This document shows, one piece after another, positions 48,215-59,577 of a stretch of 64,000 bases of DNA. Both the position numbers and the translations under genes were made by a program. The notes beneath the pieces were generated by a model that ran no database searches, had not been told where the DNA came from, and saw only the letters and a list, made by a program, of their open reading frames with translations. The stretch covers positions 248,001 to 312,000 of the forward strand of contig JACKQL020000040.1 in assembly GCA_018296165.2 (NCBI GenBank), written 5' to 3'. Every line of letters begins with the position of its first letter. The first letter of the stretch is position 1. The DNA is from Termitomyces sp. T153 (lineage: Eukaryota; Basidiomycota; Agaricomycetes; Agaricales; Lyophyllaceae).

Positions 48215-48494
48215 TGTAAGCTTGCTAGACAACTTACAACATTCTGATGACCCAAATCTCACATTTGCATCATACAGGGCGGTATCATCAATCATTGCGA
48301 CACACTCACGTGATAGCTGCCCCAAAGAGTTTCTGTTTCTCACCTTCATTTGCTTATCCTAACCATCGGCAAACAGAGGTGGGTCTTTTAGAGAAGTCTT
48401 ATTTTTATTCTGCTTATCCTAACTATTGGCAAACAAAGTATATTTGATCTTGTCTGTTAGGGTCGCAGTGAGGCTGTTTAGCAGCAGCCTTTCA
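48215..48494 (+). repeat. 3' LTR of the Ty3/gypsy element
   Basis: 280 bp from TGTAAGCTTGCTAG to CCTTTCA, immediately after the polypurine tract. It keeps more CpG (TTGCGACAC, CACGTGATAG, ATCGGC) than the matching 5' LTR, where these read TTGCAACAC... and CACATGATAG. Confidence 0.88.
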
Positions 48495-48533
48495 ACCTGC
48501 ATGCCAATGTCCTTACCATGCTCTCCCATGATG

Positions 48534-49618
48534 CTACTCTTCCTCCAGTTGATACTCATTTCCTGTCCTGTTATCTTCCCCCGACTCAGAATCGTCCTCC
48601 AGCTCAAAACTGTCCTGACCATTCTCCTCTCCAGTACAACTATCCTTGTCCGCGTCCCACCACATCAGTCTGTGGTCCCGAATATCCATACATGATTGGG
48701 TCCCAGTCTCGAGTGATCCATGAAGGATGGCTCGCATACCCGCCCTGTCGCGAGCATAGTTTTACATCATCCTAATCAATCAGACCTGTAACATGGCCGT
48801 CATCATCGACAAAGACAATCTGGTAGCCATAGTCGGGCATAGATAGCACGAAAGGAAGACCGTCAAGCGATTGACCGGGCAAGGCCCCGGCGAATAGGCG
48901 TAGCAGCGACTGGGAAATTTTGCGATCCAGAAAAGATGCCTTACTATATGGCCCACTTACGGTTGTGTCCCCCTCCAAGATACTTTCGTTCACAGGAAGC
49001 AGAGGACAAACAACATGAGAGTCGGTCTTTGCGTCATAATCGAGACATACAATGGATGGAAACTCGAGGTTTCGAAGCTGGACACTCGAGATTCCGAAGC
49101 TGGATCATACACGAAACAAGGGATCGGAACACATTTTTGCGATGTTCCTCTGTGAACCACTTTGGATCGAACCACAGCTTACAAAGTTGGGTGCCCTCAA
49201 CGCGATCGAAAAAAGTATAAGGTCGACCAATGACATTGTTGGTGTCAACAGGGAAGTCATGAATGAGAGGTATAGGGATACTTGTGCGGCTCTGAACAAG
49301 TTTCATGGTAATGATGTCCGAACGCAGGCGTTTTGCCAGCATAGGGCATCATTCGGCTTGAAGGGTATGAAATACCCAATGGACGTTATCCTCGGAGTCG
49401 CTGAACCAGACTACATTGAAAGCGCTAGCTTTCGGAAGAGGATTGACTGTACACGCCACATTAATCAATGCAGTGCGTTTACGTATAGCCGTAGCTAGAG
49501 ACGCAATCGAGCTAAGATCGATGCGTTCGACGAAAGAAGAAAGGGAAGCTGCCTCTGACAGATGAGAGGAAGACATCGAGAGGTGGTCTTGGGTCGGTTG
49601 AAGGTCAGATTGAGGCAT
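48534..49618 (-). pseudogene. aminoglycoside-phosphotransferase-like (APH fold) kinase, disabled
   Basis: It starts MPQSDLQPTQD at 49618. Kinase-like landmarks: AKRLRSDIITMKLVQ, GRPYTFFDRVEGTQL, LPFVLSMPDYGYQIVFVDDD (metal/ATP region) and VTGLID, then HPSWITRDWDPIMYGY. Breaks: TGA at 49349-49351; a 22-bp tandem duplication around 49060-49103 that shifts the frame (LRNLE occurs twice); and TAG at 48772-48774 where the family has the Trp of GLIDWD. Mushroom genomes have many APH-like genes of unknown substrate. The gypsy 3' LTR abuts its 3' side. Confidence 0.72.
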
Positions 49619-49737
49619 ATTGATGGCACAGTACGTTTCATAAACGTGGAGTCGTAGACCAATATTGGGGATTTTTAGTTGCCCTTGTCACAGTTGATTG
49701 CCGTGCTTGTTATTATCTATACTTTGAGGCCTTACCG

Positions 49738-50330
49738 GAAGCGGTTTCGGCCCCTCCTCGCCCCACCCCTCCATCTGCACAAGCGTAATATTAACCCCCG
49801 CATTCTTCACCCCTGCGACACTAACAATCTCTCCTGCCCCCGCTGCATTCCTCGCGAAAATCTTCTTCACCTTCCCCTCGCCGACTTTCTGCCCCTCCGC
49901 ATCAAGCCCCCAAAGCACATCACCCACGCGGAGAATACCAAGATGGATACGGCCGACGTAGAGCATGCCAGCGTATGGGTCGCTCTCGATTTGGACAGCG
50001 AGGATCGAGTACGGTCGAGATGCATGGAGGGCGGGACGTGCGCGAGTATGAGGTCAAAGTCGGGGCCATGCTTTGTGTTGCAGTTGCGCTGGTGCTAGGG
50101 ACGAGGTCGCGGGACGGGGATGGGACAGCTGTTTAGCACGACGAGCGGCCTGCGCCGTCGTCGTCGTCGTCGTCGGTCCGTGCGTAGGAGAGAGAACACA
50201 ACTTACCTGAGACTGCGGCTTAGAGCTTTGCTTAGAGTGTCATTGCGTCAACAACAAGTGCAACGCCACTGAAATCCGCGCGTCCAGGCGTGTCCACGAT
50301 ATCAATCAAGTTCCATTGTATATAATGCTA
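49738..50330 (-). pseudogene. TypA/BipA translational GTPase relic, copy B
   Basis: It keeps the domain-2 segment (MLYVGRIHLGILRVGDVLWG, GQKVGEGKVKKIF, EIVSVAGVKNAG) and, upstream, a degraded G3 region reading IVDTPGRADFSG then VALVVDA and stops (about 50240-50310). The C-terminal exons present in copy C are missing. TypA/BipA is a ribosome-binding GTPase of the EF-G family. This copy cannot be functional. It lies head-to-head with the ALDH relic. Confidence 0.8.
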
Positions 50331-50469
50331 CTGCACTTTGTAGTCAGGTGATCAACAAGCCGTCGTTTTTCCATGGTTCCACTGTTCATCAGGGAGGGAA
50401 AGCAAGGGAAACATGAGGGCGACGCGTCACAGTTACACGTTTGTCACGTGGATGTCTTTATTTGTGGTG

Positions 50470-50830
50470 GTCTCTGTTAACATTTGTATACGTAGAGGTC
50501 ATTGAGGCAGCTAACAACACGACGTACGGCCTTGCATGCATCTCTTCTCGCAAAATAACAGCTATGAGTTGGGAGTTGCACATTCACTCGAGGCTGGGTC
50601 TGCTTGGGTACGTGCACGTTCATGTCGACTTCCCAAGTCCTGATTTGAGTAGCTCAATTTTCTCACGAAGCTGTACCATTCGGTAGTTACAAACTATTTA
50701 GTCTGGCGAATATGCCCTGGACACGTGAACTCAGCCGCATCTTATTCTTCATCCAAACGTGCATTGAGCCTTGACTAATACAGGTACGCTCAAGTCAAAG
50801 CTGTGCATGTGAACATTGGACATGCTATAA
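50470..50830 (+). pseudogene. ALDH 3'-end relic, copy B
   Basis: Matches the last exons of the full [19 protein letters not shown] at 50498, the GSAW splice region near 50600, a degraded GGYKQSG exon and the final exon ([10 protein letters not shown], about 50790-50825). The N-terminal domain and catalytic Cys are absent. It is a passenger of the NLR duplication. Confidence 0.88.
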
Positions 50831-50893
50831 TCGTTCCGTCTGCTCATCGTTCCGTCTGCTCATCGTTCCGTCTGCTCATCGTTCCGTTTGCTC
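50828..50893. repeat. 16-bp tandem repeat (TCGTTCCGTCTGCTCA), four copies
   Basis: Four near-identical units. The same 3' position after the full ALDH has one copy (about 30851) and after ALDH relic C about two (62146-62180), so it is an expansion specific to unit B. Confidence 0.9.
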
Positions 50894-51230
50894 GTTCTAT
50901 GAAATTCGATATGAAACTCTCTGTCTCACGGACTCCTCTAATGTGTGTGTATATGAAGGACAAATAATACATTGTGAAATCGGTGTTCAGAAATAAGACT
51001 CATGCAGAATAAGTTCAAATCGCTGATCTAGCATGGTATCTAAAAAATCAGTGATGACTATGAGTCACACAGAAGACTCGACATTGTTGACTCGGACGCA
51101 CAGCACGCAGCATCGAAAGCCACGATCGATTTGTCCTTGCTTTGTGATCGAACCACAGCTTATTGTTTTGATCTTATTTGAGCCTGAAAAGCTTCCCTTT
51201 CTTTCCTTACCTCCTGACATTGACGTAGCA

Positions 51231-54200
51231 ATGACTACTCACCGAAAGAACAGTGTTATCCTCCCTTCTCAAGAGAACAGCATCGTGATTTCTGAGGTAT
51301 GCGACTATCTGATGCTTCCGGACTGTAACTCAACCAACGATCTATGTATTAGATTGGATCAGTGACAAGAAAAACATATCTAACGACACCTCAAAGCCCA
51401 AGCCATGAGCGGAACATATCAATCTTGGACAACACAATCACGACTATCCAGCTGATCAGGAATTTGGTTCCCTCACGAGCAGTTAGTGGAATACTGTCAT
51501 CGATCACTGGAATCCTCAATATAATCAAGGTATGTTCGGCCAAGTATAATGTGGACACAAACTGACGGGATCATACCTTATCATATCTTGCTCAGACTAC
51601 AATTGCGAACAAGGATGACTTCCAAGAACTTGTGGAGCAATGCCAGATGATTGGCCTCGTTGTTTGGCGTGCTACTTCCGCTACACCACAACACCAACTT
51701 GACGGCAGGATCCATCGTGCACTGACCAACTTGACAAGGTGAGAAAACATCCCTTGTAGCTGTTCTATCCTCAAATTTTGAATGTATCTCAGCTCTGTAG
51801 ATGGCATTCTAGAGGCAGTCAAAGCAAAGACGGAGAAGAATGTAGTTTCCAAGGCTTTTCATGCTACAATTGACCAGAACACTATCAACAAATGGAAGAA
51901 TGAGTTGATTCGTTTTCTGACTCTTTTTAATGTGAGTTATGCCCAGAAATACTGATTCTCATTATAATAAGACATTCTTCAGACAGAAGTGAATATCTCA
52001 ACAAATCTGAAGGTTGATGAACTCTTGTCAATGTTCCAAGAACACTCTAGAATCACTTCCCATTCTCAAATGCATGTACTCATAGTGGTCACAATATTAT
52101 ATTGGCTCATTGTTTTGTAGGGATGCCACTGAAGAACCTGATGTATTACCCACACGGCCACGAGTTTTTGTTGGAAGGAATGATCTTGTCCAAAGTGCTA
52201 CAGATGCTCTGTTGAAATTCCATCATGTTGCTCTCATTGGCCCTGGAGGTATTGGCAAGAGTAGTGTTGCTCGTGCTGTCCTGAATGATGACACAGTTGT
52301 CTCCAAATTCCAGGCTAGGAGATATTTTGTCCGATTTGATGATATGGATGTCACTCAGGTGAATCTGAAAACATTCCTTGACCATATTGCCAGAGCATTG
52401 GGCTTTGCAACTCCAGTCAATGCTTATAATGTAATAACAAAGACACTTTCAACTGCAGAAACACTTCTTGTCCTTGACAATGCCGAAACCTTTCTGGATG
52501 CTACGATGGATGCTGGACAGATAGCAGATGTCATTGATGGCTTTGGTGCTAGGTCAAATGTGACCATCCTCCTTACTACTCGCACAACTGTATTGCCTCC
52601 CAACATGAAATGGATCAGATTACGAGTGCCACCACTCGAAGAGAGTGCTGCATGTGAGGCTTTCCATGCATATTACCCTTCCATTGAAACTTCAATTCTC
52701 ATCAAACTTCTCTCTGCTGTTGATTTCCACCCTCTCTCAATCAACTTGCTTGCCCAAGCAGCTATCCAAAATGAGTGGTCTCCTCAAAACCTCATTACAG
52801 CTTGGGATCACCAACGTGCAACTCTACTTGAGGCAGGGGATGGTAAAAGTCAAAGTCTTGCTGTTACAATTGAGACATCTCTCAATTCTCCTTCCTTTCT
52901 CAAGCTTGGTGAAACTGTTCATCATCTCTTGCAAATCATTGCTTTCCTCCCACAGGGAATTAGCAAGACCCATCTTACTGCAATTTTTCCTGGGGTATCA
53001 AATATTGAAACCTGTGCAGATGCCTTGTGTAGGCAGTCTCTTGCATATCTGAATGGTGACTTCATCACACTTCTGGCTCCTATACGTTTATACATGTCAA
53101 CTCACTATAATCAAGATACTTCACTTCTCAGAGGAGTCCAGAGTTATTATGCTACTCATATCAGAGAATCACATATTGTTATTGCAGAATATGTGAACAT
53201 TGAACATGTCCTTATTCACTGGCTCAGAAACACTGAGGGGGACACTCAAGCCATCCTTAATGTGTTGACAACTGCAAGTTGGTTTTCATATATCCTCTGG
53301 CACTATGTACCCCACTCAGTTTCTCTGTACCCAGCAATATCTGCTTTGAATGTACACAACACACATGATACCAGGTCATGGAGAAACTTCTTCATGCAGG
53401 CAAAAAAGTCCAAAATTCTCCTTAGAAATAAGTCAAGCTGTCTATTTCAACTTTCATACCTTATGCACTTTGTTGGACAAGTGGAAGAAGCCAAAAAAGC
53501 TTATAAAGAGGCGCAGATACTTGCTCTTGAGGTTGGAGATTTGGATTTACTTGCTTCCCATCACTGGATACTTGCTACATATGATTCTATCCAGGGAAAT
53601 TTTCTGGCTGCAGAAGAGTTACTGCATACAGCCTTGGGGTATTGTTCAGGTTTATCTGGTGTATTCAGACTGAGCAGGGTGACAAAGACCAGGATCAAAC
53701 TTCAGATGATTATAATCAACCTGATCAAAGGGAGGCCTGACACACTCCAGTCTCTGCCCACCTTCAAGCAGAAATACAAACAATATAACCTTTATTGGAT
53801 AAATTTCTATGCAGGATATCTTGCACTCCAAAACAACTACTTAGATCTTGCAAAGAAGTGCTTTGAGGAGATTCAGGCAAATGTTGCAAAGAAGTGCTTT
53901 GAGGAGATCCAGGCAAATGATGATGAAGACAATCCTTGGAGGTGGATAAAGTCTATTCTGCTAGCTGAATCAGCTGATCTGGAAGGTGACTATACAAAAT
54001 CACAGACATTACGGGCACAGGTACTTGAAGTCATTGAAAGAAGGCCAGATCAGAAAAAGTCAGATGTTATGTTTATCAAAGCTCTCCTTGCTGGATACCT
54101 AGCAAAGGAGGGTAACACAACACATGCTCGGGAATTAATCACCCCACTTGTTGAGGATGCCACCAAATATCTGTCTCTGCACACCATAGATTTCAAATAC

Positions 54201-54521
54201 CTGGCTGGAATGGTAGAACTGGCTGATGAAGACTTTGATAAAGCTGCAAATTACTTCTATGAAAGCATTGAGGATTGCACTTCACTGTCAGAGTTATGTT
54301 TCTGTGCATATTCACATAGGGCACTTGGTGAAATTGCTATGGTCAAACAGGACTTCACAGCTGCAAGGAAACATTTTGAAAGCACCATGGAATTGTGCAA
54401 GACAATGGGTCTTCCAACAGAGCGCCTGTATTACTCCCATACATGCTACACTCTCAGTGAAAAATTTGATGGGTGGAAGTTGTATAAAGAGGGCAATGAT
54501 ACATTCAAAACAGTTGATTGA
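51231..54521 (+). CDS. NLR-B: fungal STAND/NLR protein, intact paralogue of NLR-A
   Basis: Six exons (51231-51296, 51410-51529, 51596-51738, 51793-51931, 51983-52071, 52121-54521) give 2958 nt and 985 aa. Exons 1-4 have exactly the same lengths as in NLR-A. Motifs: VFVGRNDLVQ, GPGGIGKSS, LLVLDNAETFLD, LLTTRTT, HPLSINLL, then TPR-like helices (VEEAKKAYKEAQILALEVGD). Differences from A gather in the helical C-terminal part, where ligand recognition is expected. A 36-bp in-frame tandem duplication (53850-53921) doubles AKKCFEEIQAN. Intron 5 again needs a GC donor (52072). A start at the TTG/GTG near 52110 would miss the N-terminal domain. Confidence 0.85.
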
Positions 54522-55650
54522 GAGGAAAACTCATTCTATCTGGAATGTGAACATATAACAGACTTCTCTAGTAGTAGTCAAAGTCAGTACATCTTTTATA
54601 TGGCAAATCTAGCTATCACATGCAATCAAAGTTGAGTGTTGGCAGTGTGCTACTAAGTAATTATTTCCTTGAAAAGAAAAAGAAGTCAACTCATCTAAAC
54701 ACATTGTGAAGTGTGTGTGTGATTTGTTATACCTGAAGCAGCCCAAGAGAAGCCTCTCTACATCAGCTTTTCTTGATCCACAGAAGCCCTGCTTTGACAG
54801 CTGTATCAGACTCTTTAAGTATAATCTATTCACTAATCATCATATCTCTTGGGTCATCTACTTCCTAGGCTAAACATTGATCACAATTAGTCAGCATGCC
54901 ACCATCTTGTACCATCAATCCTGGGAATGCAAACACCTTCTACAATGGCACTGTATGCATCAATTGCTCCCATCAATTCATCCTGAACCCTACTTATTAA
55001 CAACTTACTTCACCCCCTCTAGACCTTGAGCATCATCAATCCTCATCTAAGTTTCCCAGCCTGAGGCAAAGAACCCTATGGGGCAACCAAAAACAGAGGA
55101 GATGAGTTTTCAGAATCAATAACATTGCTATAACAAGTGTGGTATGTATACACTATCATCTATCACTATCCATCTAAATATAACATGCTACCTCTCTGTC
55201 TACCTCATCCACTTCACTCCTCTCCCATAAGGGTAGCCTCTGGAGGCTGTACATCAGTCACATCACTGGCAGAGGGAAGTCCAAAGTATAGTCAGTACTG
55301 TACAGTGTCTACAAGCATTACTACCCACTCAGCAAAGGGAGATCCAAAAAGAACAAATTTAAGGATCTCCTATGACAGGTGTGACACTTCAGAGGCTGCT
55401 AGAGCATGGGAAACACCTGTAAAGAGCGATAGAAAGAGTCCAGCTCTTAACCCAAAGACAGAAACCAGAAATGAAAAGAGGTGCAACTAGTTATGTAATT
55501 GTGGGAATACCTGCATTGCCTTATTGGTGCATGTGCCAGGGTAACAGCAGAAGAGTTGCAAGGTAATATGAGGTGATATGAGAAGTGAGGTGTAAGGAAG
55601 TATAGTCCTCTTACATTACCACCCCCTCTAGCATGTGGTGTTTCAATGCA
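54522..55650. repeat. 3' flank of NLR-B, homologous to the NLR-A flank
   Basis: See 34516-35450. It ends around the block CCCCCTCTAGCATGTGG (about 55622). No gene. Confidence 0.6.
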
Positions 55651-57880
55651 CCAGGTACAAGAAGTCATGTATTGCTCAATTCACTATGTAGGCCCCTGAC
55701 TACAAGCTATGGACCAAGTGGGCCAGTATATAACAGGAGTAAGGTAAGCAACAATAACAATAATCAGCTGAGTGATGCCAAGACAAGGTGCATAACTGTA
55801 AGGGGACAAGCATTCCATGGATATTCTTGATGAAAGGCAAGCTGTCACCTACAACAAGCAAGAGTTAAAGGAGCAAGAAGTGGCTAAGAGTTGGACAAGG
55901 AGGCAAGTGCAGCAAGCCAAAGGTGAGTAGCAACACTGGAGCTCTTACAGTCAGATCAATGGATAGACCTAGTATGACACATAGAGTGGGTCTTGAAGGC
56001 TGGAGACCAGCTAACCTGTCAGGTGGTGGTGCCAAGACAGAAGGGGAGTAAGAAAGGGTAGGGCAGCCCCAGGAATGGCTAGATAGTGTCCTGAGCCCCA
56101 GAGGCTAGGCCTGGCTAGGGTGAAACCAGCACAGTGGTAGAGATCAGTTCCCTTACAGAATTGTTCTCTGAAGGCTGCACCCAAGGTTTGAATCTCATTG
56201 GAGGGTGACATCCAGTGTCTAGGAAGAAGGGAGTCAAATAATGTATCTGCTTCTTCCCACTCCACTCCATTGTTTTCCAGATCCCACTGTTGCATATACA
56301 ACATTATTGATGAACCACCTCTGTCTGCCTAGTGAATGACGAGATGTTGCAAGTCTGAGCAATGAGCAACTCTGCAGTAGAAGGCTTAGAGGATGTTTGG
56401 CAACAGATTCAAAACCAAATCTGGTAGATTTGGAAATGACTTGGATGATCTGCAGGACATGGCAGGAACCCCAGGGCTCCCATACATGACCTCTATGCCT
56501 TTAGTAATGATCCTGATATATTGAATGATCAGATTTTGTCAATTCCAATTCTGCTGAGAAAATTGTCTTTAGCTATCTATGCTTTTTGAAAACTCTTATG
56601 GTGACATTGAACTTCTTTGATCAAGAAAGTAGACTGTTAAAGAAAGGAAGAACATGGAATATTTTCTGGTTAACCATGCATTTCTTTCCTTTCTGACAAG
56701 CTATACCATGCATAATACATGCATGTACAATTGCAAGTACTAACTGCCAGCTTTCTTCTTACACTTCACTCTTGTGGCATATCCAATCAAACTTCTGGCA
56801 ACCCCTCATGAAATACTAGACTTCCTGACATCCATAACAGATGTCCAATTCAAATTCACAATTCAATCCACAAGACACAGTTCCAAGAAGCTTCATGAGC
56901 AACCTGCCTATCCTCTAATCACAAGTCAAATCATATTAGTATCTGAGTCCTCCTCTTGCCATAAAAGACCTACTATATCTCAAAGAGTTATTAATAAACC
57001 ACTCCTTCATTCTGAGACTGTCTTGGCCAATGCCATGGCAGTATTCATGTGAAATTGTCCTAGTCACCAAAAACCTCTGGGGGTTGTCTACTTCCAAGTT
57101 CTTGATTTGATCAAGCAGGCCAGGGTATTCAATGCTATATGAAGTATTCATACATTTCTCAATCTCAACTTGAGCTTGGAGGTAATAAAACATGCTGGTT
57201 GACTGGAGATTAGTGGAGTAGAGCTCAAGGGGATGCTTTGCACCTGCTTGGTTGAATTTCATACATGTGATATATAGTTCCTTGCCATCTGTGGGATAAA
57301 TAAGAACATCAAGAGAGATTGTATCCAGAGGATGGTAATGCAAAGTCATTCAATGAGTGTGGGATGAGGAGGGTGTTTCAGTGTTAATTGATGACCTGTC
57401 AGTTTTAAACCATGTTGCAGGAGTTTAATTATAATCCAAGTTTCTCAGGCTGAACCTTTTAGTAAGGGCAGAGTTGACATTGTATATATGATTCAGAGTA
57501 TATTTAAAAATAGCCCTCTTGAAGCTTGTTAAAAAGTTTTTCCACTATGATCCATGATCAATCAGTGATTTTCTCAGACTTGTTCTATCTGCATTATTCC
57601 ATGACTTGGCACATGATCCTGATACAACCATCACATGAATGAATGCTTCAAGGACTCTTGTTGTTCCCTGACTCTCTTATGTAAGAAACAAGAGAAGGGT
57701 TATGTGTGCTCAAATGCATGGACCACCATCACTGAAGACTGAGAGCTTATTTTAAGACATCATGATATTTTTCTCAGTGGCCTTTGACCACAGCTTTTGA
57801 GTGAGTGAGCTAATGAAGTTGTCTACATGGATGAGCAGTAATGCCAGAAAGGAGACCCTGAATATGCAGCTGCTGTTTTG
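55651..57880. other. CpG-depleted region without recognised genes
   Basis: The best open frame is minus-strand 57349-56936 (137 codons, MTLHYHPLDTISLDVLIYPT...). It has a protein-like composition but no motif I recognise. It may be a gene relic. Confidence 0.4.
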
Positions 57881-57885
57881 CATCT

Positions 57886-58640
57886 TTGAAAAGACAATGC
57901 ATTCCTTCTGATGCTGAATTGTTTAATAGTTGTGCAATGGAGTCTCTTGACAATCCCTATGGTATTGATATGAGTACTCAACAATGCATCAACACTACTG
58001 TCATTGTTTTAACAACTAGTCTTTGTCATGTAATTAACTTACAAAAAGCTAACGCTAACTGTGTCAATACTGATCTATTAGTGATGTGTTCTTCTCATGA
58101 TCTTGTTCCCAATACAATTGTTCCTGAACCTGCAAGATCAAATATTACTAAGTTAGATGTTTCCAGATTTTCTAATGATAGTGCTTTACCTGGCTTTCTT
58201 CCTTTGTATGACGGCATGTCATGTATCTTGTGCACTAGAAATATTCCAAATGAGCTAGTTATGACTAATGGTGCTCAAAGTATTCTACAGAAATTCACAA
58301 CTTATATGTACATGTGAGGGTGGCTTCACTTATTTCACTGGAGCTATTGTTGAATTTTCAAATAGTAAAGTATCTTTGTCTCATTTTCCTTCAAAATATT
58401 TCTGATTGAACCTTTTACTTGCAAATTTCATATTAGCAATATTAATCAAAGAGAGCACATCATATGTGATCAAGGAGGATTCCAGCCAGCATTTGCAATC
58501 ACAGGTCATGCAGCACAAGGGAAAACCCTTCTAAATGTTATTGGATGGCCTGTAAACAGTGGTGTATTTGCTGCATATGTAACAGCTTGGAGACCATACA
58601 TGGAATTGTTTAGCTATTGTTCAGAAGGTGAAGTAGGAGG
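57886..58640 (+). pseudogene. Helitron / PIF1-like helicase C-terminal relic
   Basis: LPLYDGMSCILCTRNIPNEL, then TNGAQSI, matches the 'amount of control / ITNGA(Q/R)G' segment near the end of PIF1-type helicases. After frame shifts, AFAITGHAAQGKTLLNVI (about 58490) and GVFAAYVTAWRP (about 58565) match helicase motifs V-VI, where the last Arg of the usual SR is replaced. Upstream helicase and Rep domains are absent. Direct evidence is limited to these motifs. Confidence 0.72.
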
Positions 58641-59459
58641 AAGTGAATAAGCCACTTCAACCTGAATTCATTCTTGAAAATAAGTACCATGAAAATATGG
58701 AATATAGAACTCTCATTAAGCATCATTTTATTGCAGGTAACAATCAAGATCTTCCTGACCTAGAAGATGAGGCAAATTTACTGCTTGATATCTGAAGAAA
58801 TACCCTAAAGTGAAACTTTGATGATGTGGATATTGATCAAACTAATTTCCAATGAGGACAAAGCAAAATGTAACATAGTTTCAACAAACCAGTGAAAATT
58901 CTTGTTCAATTCTTCATCAGGAATCAGCGCTTTCCAAATATCAGCAACCACTAAGTATTTCCAATGCAAAATGGTCTCTTATTTCACAAAGCTCGTAAAT
59001 TCGCAGATCGCATGTTCCCAAGTAGTCTGAGGAGCGGCTCGATTATCCCCTAACACCAACATAGACTCATCGTACTCCTCCAATCAATCAACCATGCGCA
59101 TTGTCTTTTCTCCAATTGGGTGAATGTTACTGGAACCATCTGAAATGGACCTAGCTGTTTGACTCAGAGAGGGGGTGACCGTCGAACATTGTTTCTCCCA
59201 TGATGGTTACTACTTAGTGGATCCGCTGTATTCAAAGTAGGGCTCTCGATCAAAAATAGTAATAGCAATATGAATATAGTGCTCACAATATCAAACTGCA
59301 GACATAGACGTGTAATCGTACTTGTGTTCCCTGTCCGAGTTGTTTGCAGGATGCACAGGAAAGAACACATTGATCTAAGTATCGAGAGAATTCATTCATT
59401 AACATGACTAGCACTCAATGGGATGCAGTCACATTCAAACATTTGATGTAAAAGAACCC
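58641..59459. other. no gene recognised
   Basis: A transition from CpG-poor to CpG-normal sequence. Short frames only. Confidence 0.5.
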
Positions 59460-59577
59460 ATACGCCAACCAAAATCAGAGATGAGTTGTCTAAATCATTA
59501 ACACCACACCAAGTGTGGGAGGTATATACTATCTATATAGTCTCTATTACTACGTATATATCCATCTAAATACTCCA
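59460..59577. repeat. fragment of the NLR 3' flank fused to the TypA relic
   Basis: Matches the NLR-A (about 35040-35140) and NLR-B (about 55085-55190) 3' flanks: GAGATGAGTTGTC, CAAGTGTGG, then CCATCTAAATA. It runs directly into the TypA 3' end, so it is a junction between successive duplicated units. The NLR itself is missing on its left. Confidence 0.65.

Larger units (their letters stand above)
42142..48494 (+). mobile_element. Ty3/gypsy (chromovirus-type) LTR retrotransposon, nested and decayed
   Basis: It is bounded by matching LTRs with an internal gag-pol relic and a polypurine tract (G-run with one A, 48201-48214) directly before the 3' LTR TGTAAGC. The element is interrupted by a 1.3-kb insertion at 45043-46373. 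Confidence 0.85.

Noticed and set aside
50841..50893. CRISPR-like array of 16-bp repeats
   Set aside because: The units are directly adjacent with no spacers, in a eukaryotic 3' region; it is a simple tandem repeat.
52110..52145. NLR-B starting at a TTG near 52110
   Set aside because: This is only the exon after an intron; five upstream exons in the same phase, shared with the other copies, encode the N-terminal domain.
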